Part shown: piece after piece, positions 61,136 to 64,000 of the stretch
Numbering within the stretch: the stretch's first letter is position 1
Layout of the letters: each line of letters opens with the position of its first letter
Assembly: GCF_002288925.2 (NCBI RefSeq)
Contig: NW_022097993.1
Coordinates: 14,450,786 to 14,514,785, forward strand
Direction of reading: 5' to 3'
Source: Delphinapterus leucas
Lineage: Eukaryota; Chordata; Mammalia; Artiodactyla; Monodontidae
Length of the DNA: 64,000 nt
The notes under the pieces: model-generated
Told to the model about the DNA's origin: nothing
Seen by the model: only the letters and a program-made list of their open reading frames with translations
Database searches by the model: none
Made by a program: the position numbers and the translations under genes

Positions 61136-61605
61136 AGAGACCCTCAGTGGTAACTTGGGGCTTCATCAAATACATGAATAGTACCTGCATGCACCCACTG
61201 TGTCCAGCCTTCTCTTCAGTTGTGTCTGGGTTACAGGGTAAGTCCCTGCTTGGATTCAAACCTCCCTTTGAGGTTCATATCTTTATTTGGATATTTCTAG
61301 ATGTCTCCTTTTGTCCTCTTTTCATCTGGAGAAGAAGATTCTGTCTCTAACATTTGGTAGGAGATCTAGCTTTGTTTGAGGATTTCCATCTTTACCACTT
61401 AATAGGTGATTTGAGTTTCAGGTTTTTGTCCTGGTTGAGTCCTCAAACAATGGAAAGTTCTTACAGTAAAATTTCCAAGGGACATGAAACCCCCTCAGTA
61501 ACAAGAGCCAGCTTTATGTTTAACACCTATGGTACTCATTCTATAGATATGTATCTAAATGGGTCCAACTAACCTGGGGTGATTTAAGATTACATTGGCC
61601 CAAAA

Positions 61606-62770
61606 TGGGAAACTTTCAAAATCCCCAAATTAATTCACCTCTGTGCTCAAAAGAAATGTATAAAACTAGGCAAAATGAATGGAAGGTTTATTTTAATAGA
61701 TATTGAGAAGCACCTAAACATAACACTGAAAAAGTCATCTCCCTCCAGACTGTAAATGAAAAAAATGACTCAAACTCTTTCCAAACTCAAAAAGTTCATC
61801 CAGACTTTCTCCCTCCCCTCATGTTCCTTCCCAGGAAGTGCCTCATCCTTGCCTTTCTTCTCTCTGAGGTTCTTCCCCTCCTTCATCTTTTTACCCTCCT
61901 CTTTCTGAACTCCCCCTTTCCCCACTGTTGGCTCTCTTCCTCATCTTCCACCATTAATTGATTCCTCTGGACCTGAAATTCCTATCAAAGTCCTTGTCCT
62001 AAAAGCCCCTTTAAAAACCAAATCCACTGGGCGAGGAGAACCTTGTATTGTCTATGTCCCACGGACTAAAACTGAGCTAAGAGCCACAGCTAAACAATAT
62101 CTTGTATAGTTATCCAGACTTACCGATCCAGCCATTCTGACTTCATACCTAATACACATGTTAGCAACAGAAGGCAGAGCAAAGGAATTGCTTAGTAAGG
62201 CAGGTTGGGAAAACCCTACAGAAGATTTCCAAAATAATACTCCAAAAGAGTTAGCTAAAACCCTTCCCTGGGTCATTCCAGAAGTCTGCCCTAAAATCGT
62301 TGGTTGGAAAAAAATCAATTATGCACTGAAAAGCTTGTTAAATCTATTCTCCAATTTTCTGAGATGTTTAAGAAAACTTTCAAACAATATTCAGGGATGG
62401 AAGATATTAATTATCATAAACACTTTTTAACTTTTTCTTTCCAAATGGCCTTGATGAAGAGCTTGGCCCTTAGTTAAAAGGCACCAATTAAATTGGCCAA
62501 CCATGGATGCCAATGATTTAATCTGGAAGACCAACTTTCTAAAGCTATACAAAAAATTGTCAAAAAGGATCTGCTCAAATAATGAATTTACAACTTCAAT
62601 AATTAATGAGTCAAGCTAAATCAACTCAATCCCAAATATAAAATAAATGATCCTCTAACCCACAAGACTCCCAGAGGAACATTTGCTTTTACTGCAAAAA
62701 TCCTGGGCATTTCAGAAGAGATTTCCCTAGATTAAAAGGAACAAAACCTTTTGCATTTTCCCTCAAATTA
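61606..62770 (+). pseudogene. ERV gag remnant
   Basis: Gag builds the virus core. The possible start at 61,606 encodes Met-Gly-Asn, compatible with an N-myristoylation signal, but a stop follows within about 35 codons. A proline-rich stretch at 61,790-61,990 would fit the region between matrix and capsid. Capsid-like sequence is open at 62,158-62,430. The nucleocapsid zinc knuckle is at 62,684-62,725 with spacing C-x2-C-x4-H-x4-; its last ligand codon is ttc (Phe) instead of a Cys codon. Stops and frameshifts occur throughout. Assignment of the early part is tentative. Confidence 0.65.
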
Positions 62771-62849
62771 TGAACTTAAACCACACTAAAACTCTGCCCA
62801 ACTTCATTCCCTTCTCCTTTAGTGTTGCTCTGAGGAAATATCTAGGATC

Positions 62850-63190
62850 TTTTCTTTTCTCCTCACTAATGTCTTGGGAGAAATTGAATTTACTCTTGTG
62901 AAACAGACTAAAGCTTTAATTGATATGGGTTGATATCAAGACTTAATTGATAACTCTTTCTGTTCTCAACCCAATGCTTTAAAGCATCCCCTGCCTCAGA
63001 GTACTAAAATAATTTCAATGGTAGGGTTTTCTAATTGCCTAATGACAGCTTTTAAATCTCAACCCATGCTGCTTCAACTTGGTCCCCCATATAGACATAC
63101 ATTCTTTTCTTCTTATTCCTTCCTCTCCTATACACCTTGCTGGAAGAGATGTTTTAGAAGTCCATGATACACACATTACCTTATCTTAAA
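62850..63190 (+). pseudogene. ERV protease remnant
   Basis: Retroviral aspartic protease cuts the polyproteins. The active-site region reads ALIDMG at 62,913-62,930, followed at once by TGA, so the usual Asp-Thr-Gly triplet is Asp-Met-Gly and the frame closes. The C-terminal GRDVL segment typical of these proteases is readable near 63,143-63,160. It lies between the zinc knuckle and reverse transcriptase as expected. Confidence 0.7.
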
Positions 63191-63198
63191 AAGGGAAA

Positions 63199-64000
63199 AT
63201 GTTTTTAAATCTAAAGGATAATCCAGATAAACAAAATTATGAATCTAATAATTTAAAGTTTAATCCCTTGCTTGGAGATACCATTCTTTTCCTTATACCC
63301 ATTGCAACCCAAACAAAAGATGGACTTTTACAAACTTTACCACACCACCTATGGTCTCAGTCTTCTATGGATATAGGGAAAATTCACTTACCAACCCCAA
63401 TTAAAATAGAAATAGACTCATTTAAACCCCTTCCAAATATTAAACAATATCCCCTCAGAAAGGAAGCTATAGGGATCCAGCCTATTGTAGAAGAGTATAT
63501 TAAACAAGGTCTGGTAGTTTCTTGTACAAGTCCATGTAATACTCCCATCTCCCCAGTTTAAAAACCCAATGGAAGAGGATGGAGTTTGTCTAGGACCTAA
63601 GAGGCATTAAAAATATCATCATACCTTTCCACCTAATCCTCATAACCTCTTATCTACAGTCCCTGCAAGAAGTAAAATTTTCACAATGGCTGATTTATGT
63701 AGTGTTTTCTTTAACATCCCTGTAGATTCAGACAGTCAATACTTGTTTTGTTTTCACTTGAAATGACCAACAATATACCTGGATGGTAATGCCCCAGGGA
63801 TATACTGAAAGCCCTACTTATTATTCCCAAGTCCTAAAATCAGATCTTGCTGATATTGCTTATCCAAAAGACTATACTTTACTATAATTGGTAGAATACT
63901 ATAATAGGTAGAATATCTACTTTTTTGTTCCCCAAATATTCAGATTTTTCAAGGGACAGCCTCAATCTTCTCAAACATTTAGTTATAAAGGGGTCATAAA
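63199..64000 (+). pseudogene. ERV reverse transcriptase (pol) remnant
   Basis: Open at 63,199-63,561, covering the spacer after protease and the first reverse transcriptase motifs (YPLRKEA, SPCNTPISPV), then a stop at the position where the conserved KKP segment would begin. The next motifs are readable in pieces: ADLCSVFFNIPV near 63,687-63,722 and MPQGYTESPTYYSQ near 63,789-63,830. The place where the catalytic Tyr-x-Asp-Asp box should follow (about 63,880-63,900) has a stop and no Asp pair. The window ends soon after. RNase H and integrase, if present, lie outside. Confidence 0.78.

Larger units (their letters stand above)
61140..64000 (+). mobile_element. Class I (gamma-like) endogenous retrovirus, internal region, truncated by the window
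   Basis: The gag, protease and reverse transcriptase remnants lie in this order on the plus strand. The element has a single zinc knuckle and a protease placed between gag and pol, features of gamma-like class I ERVs. A possible proline-type primer site (ttggggcttcatc, 61,156-61,168) is weak and could mark the left end of the internal region. A pyrimidine-rich leader follows up to the possible gag start at 61,606. Every frame has stops and frameshifts. No envelope or 3' LTR is visible because the window ends in reverse transcriptase. It is an old fossil, not an infectious provirus. Confidence 0.82.

Noticed and set aside
62158..62430. 90-codon frame as an intact host-adopted gag gene
   Set aside because: Upstream and downstream frames are full of stops, and the knuckle and protease are damaged; nothing suggests selection to keep it.
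1..64000. Host protein-coding exons or an undescribed biological system
   Set aside because: After removing repeats, the remaining AT-rich DNA shows no open frames with splice context, no CpG island outside L1/SINE, and no organised arrays. Conservation analysis could still reveal regulatory elements that I cannot see.

Overview
The window is mammalian nuclear DNA, almost certainly from a cetacean. The main evidence is eight tRNA-derived SINEs of the CHR type, whose head reads ggcttccctggtgg. These are confined to the whale/hippo/ruminant lineage, and seven of the eight carry the long tail that ends in gtgagaggcccgc. Other evidence is a Tigger-type DNA transposon that I recall as restricted to cetartiodactyls, L1 elements with a matching 5' UTR, and older mammal-wide repeats (MIR, L2-like, MLT1, MER5A). 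I see no host gene, no convincing host exon and no functional RNA gene. It reads as an AT-rich gene desert shaped by repeated retrotransposon insertion.

Layout. 1-4,655: an old, decayed L1 on the plus strand, split by two CHR SINEs and a 691-bp Tigger with TA target duplication. 4,680-18,300: mostly unique AT-rich DNA with MIR, L2-like, MLT1 and old L1 remnants, one SINE and microsatellites. 18,332-22,545: a second old plus-strand L1 whose 5' UTR is joined directly to the last third of ORF2, with two SINEs inside. 22,560-27,980: unique DNA with three SINEs and a MIR. 27,989-34,844: a full-length minus-strand L1 with target-site duplication. 34,954-35,323: an L1 3' end. 35,330-38,690: unique DNA with a local direct repeat and a MER5A. 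38,690-47,460: an old L1 that holds a small minus-strand L1 end and a full-length plus-strand L1 (39,606-47,083). That full-length L1 contains a 100-N assembly gap flanked by two near-identical copies of 164-165 bp. 47,460-61,100: mostly unique DNA with MIRs, LTR-like stretches, an MLT1, a twin-primed L1 nested in another repeat nested in a MIR, and an older possibly inverted L1. About 61,140-64,000: the gag-pro-pol part of a decayed class I (gamma-like) endogenous retrovirus running off the window.

No element looks able to move on its own: all visible ORF1/ORF2 and gag/pro/pol frames carry stops, frameshifts or changed catalytic residues. The two full-length L1s are young relative to the rest. 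They are the same subfamily, lie head-to-head about 4.8 kb apart, and form a large inverted repeat. I did not find a new biological system. The points most worth checking are the assembly duplication at the gap, the inverted L1 pair, the internally deleted (possibly spliced) L1, the inverted twin-primed L1s and the local direct repeat. Family names come from recognition of sequence patterns, not from a database search.
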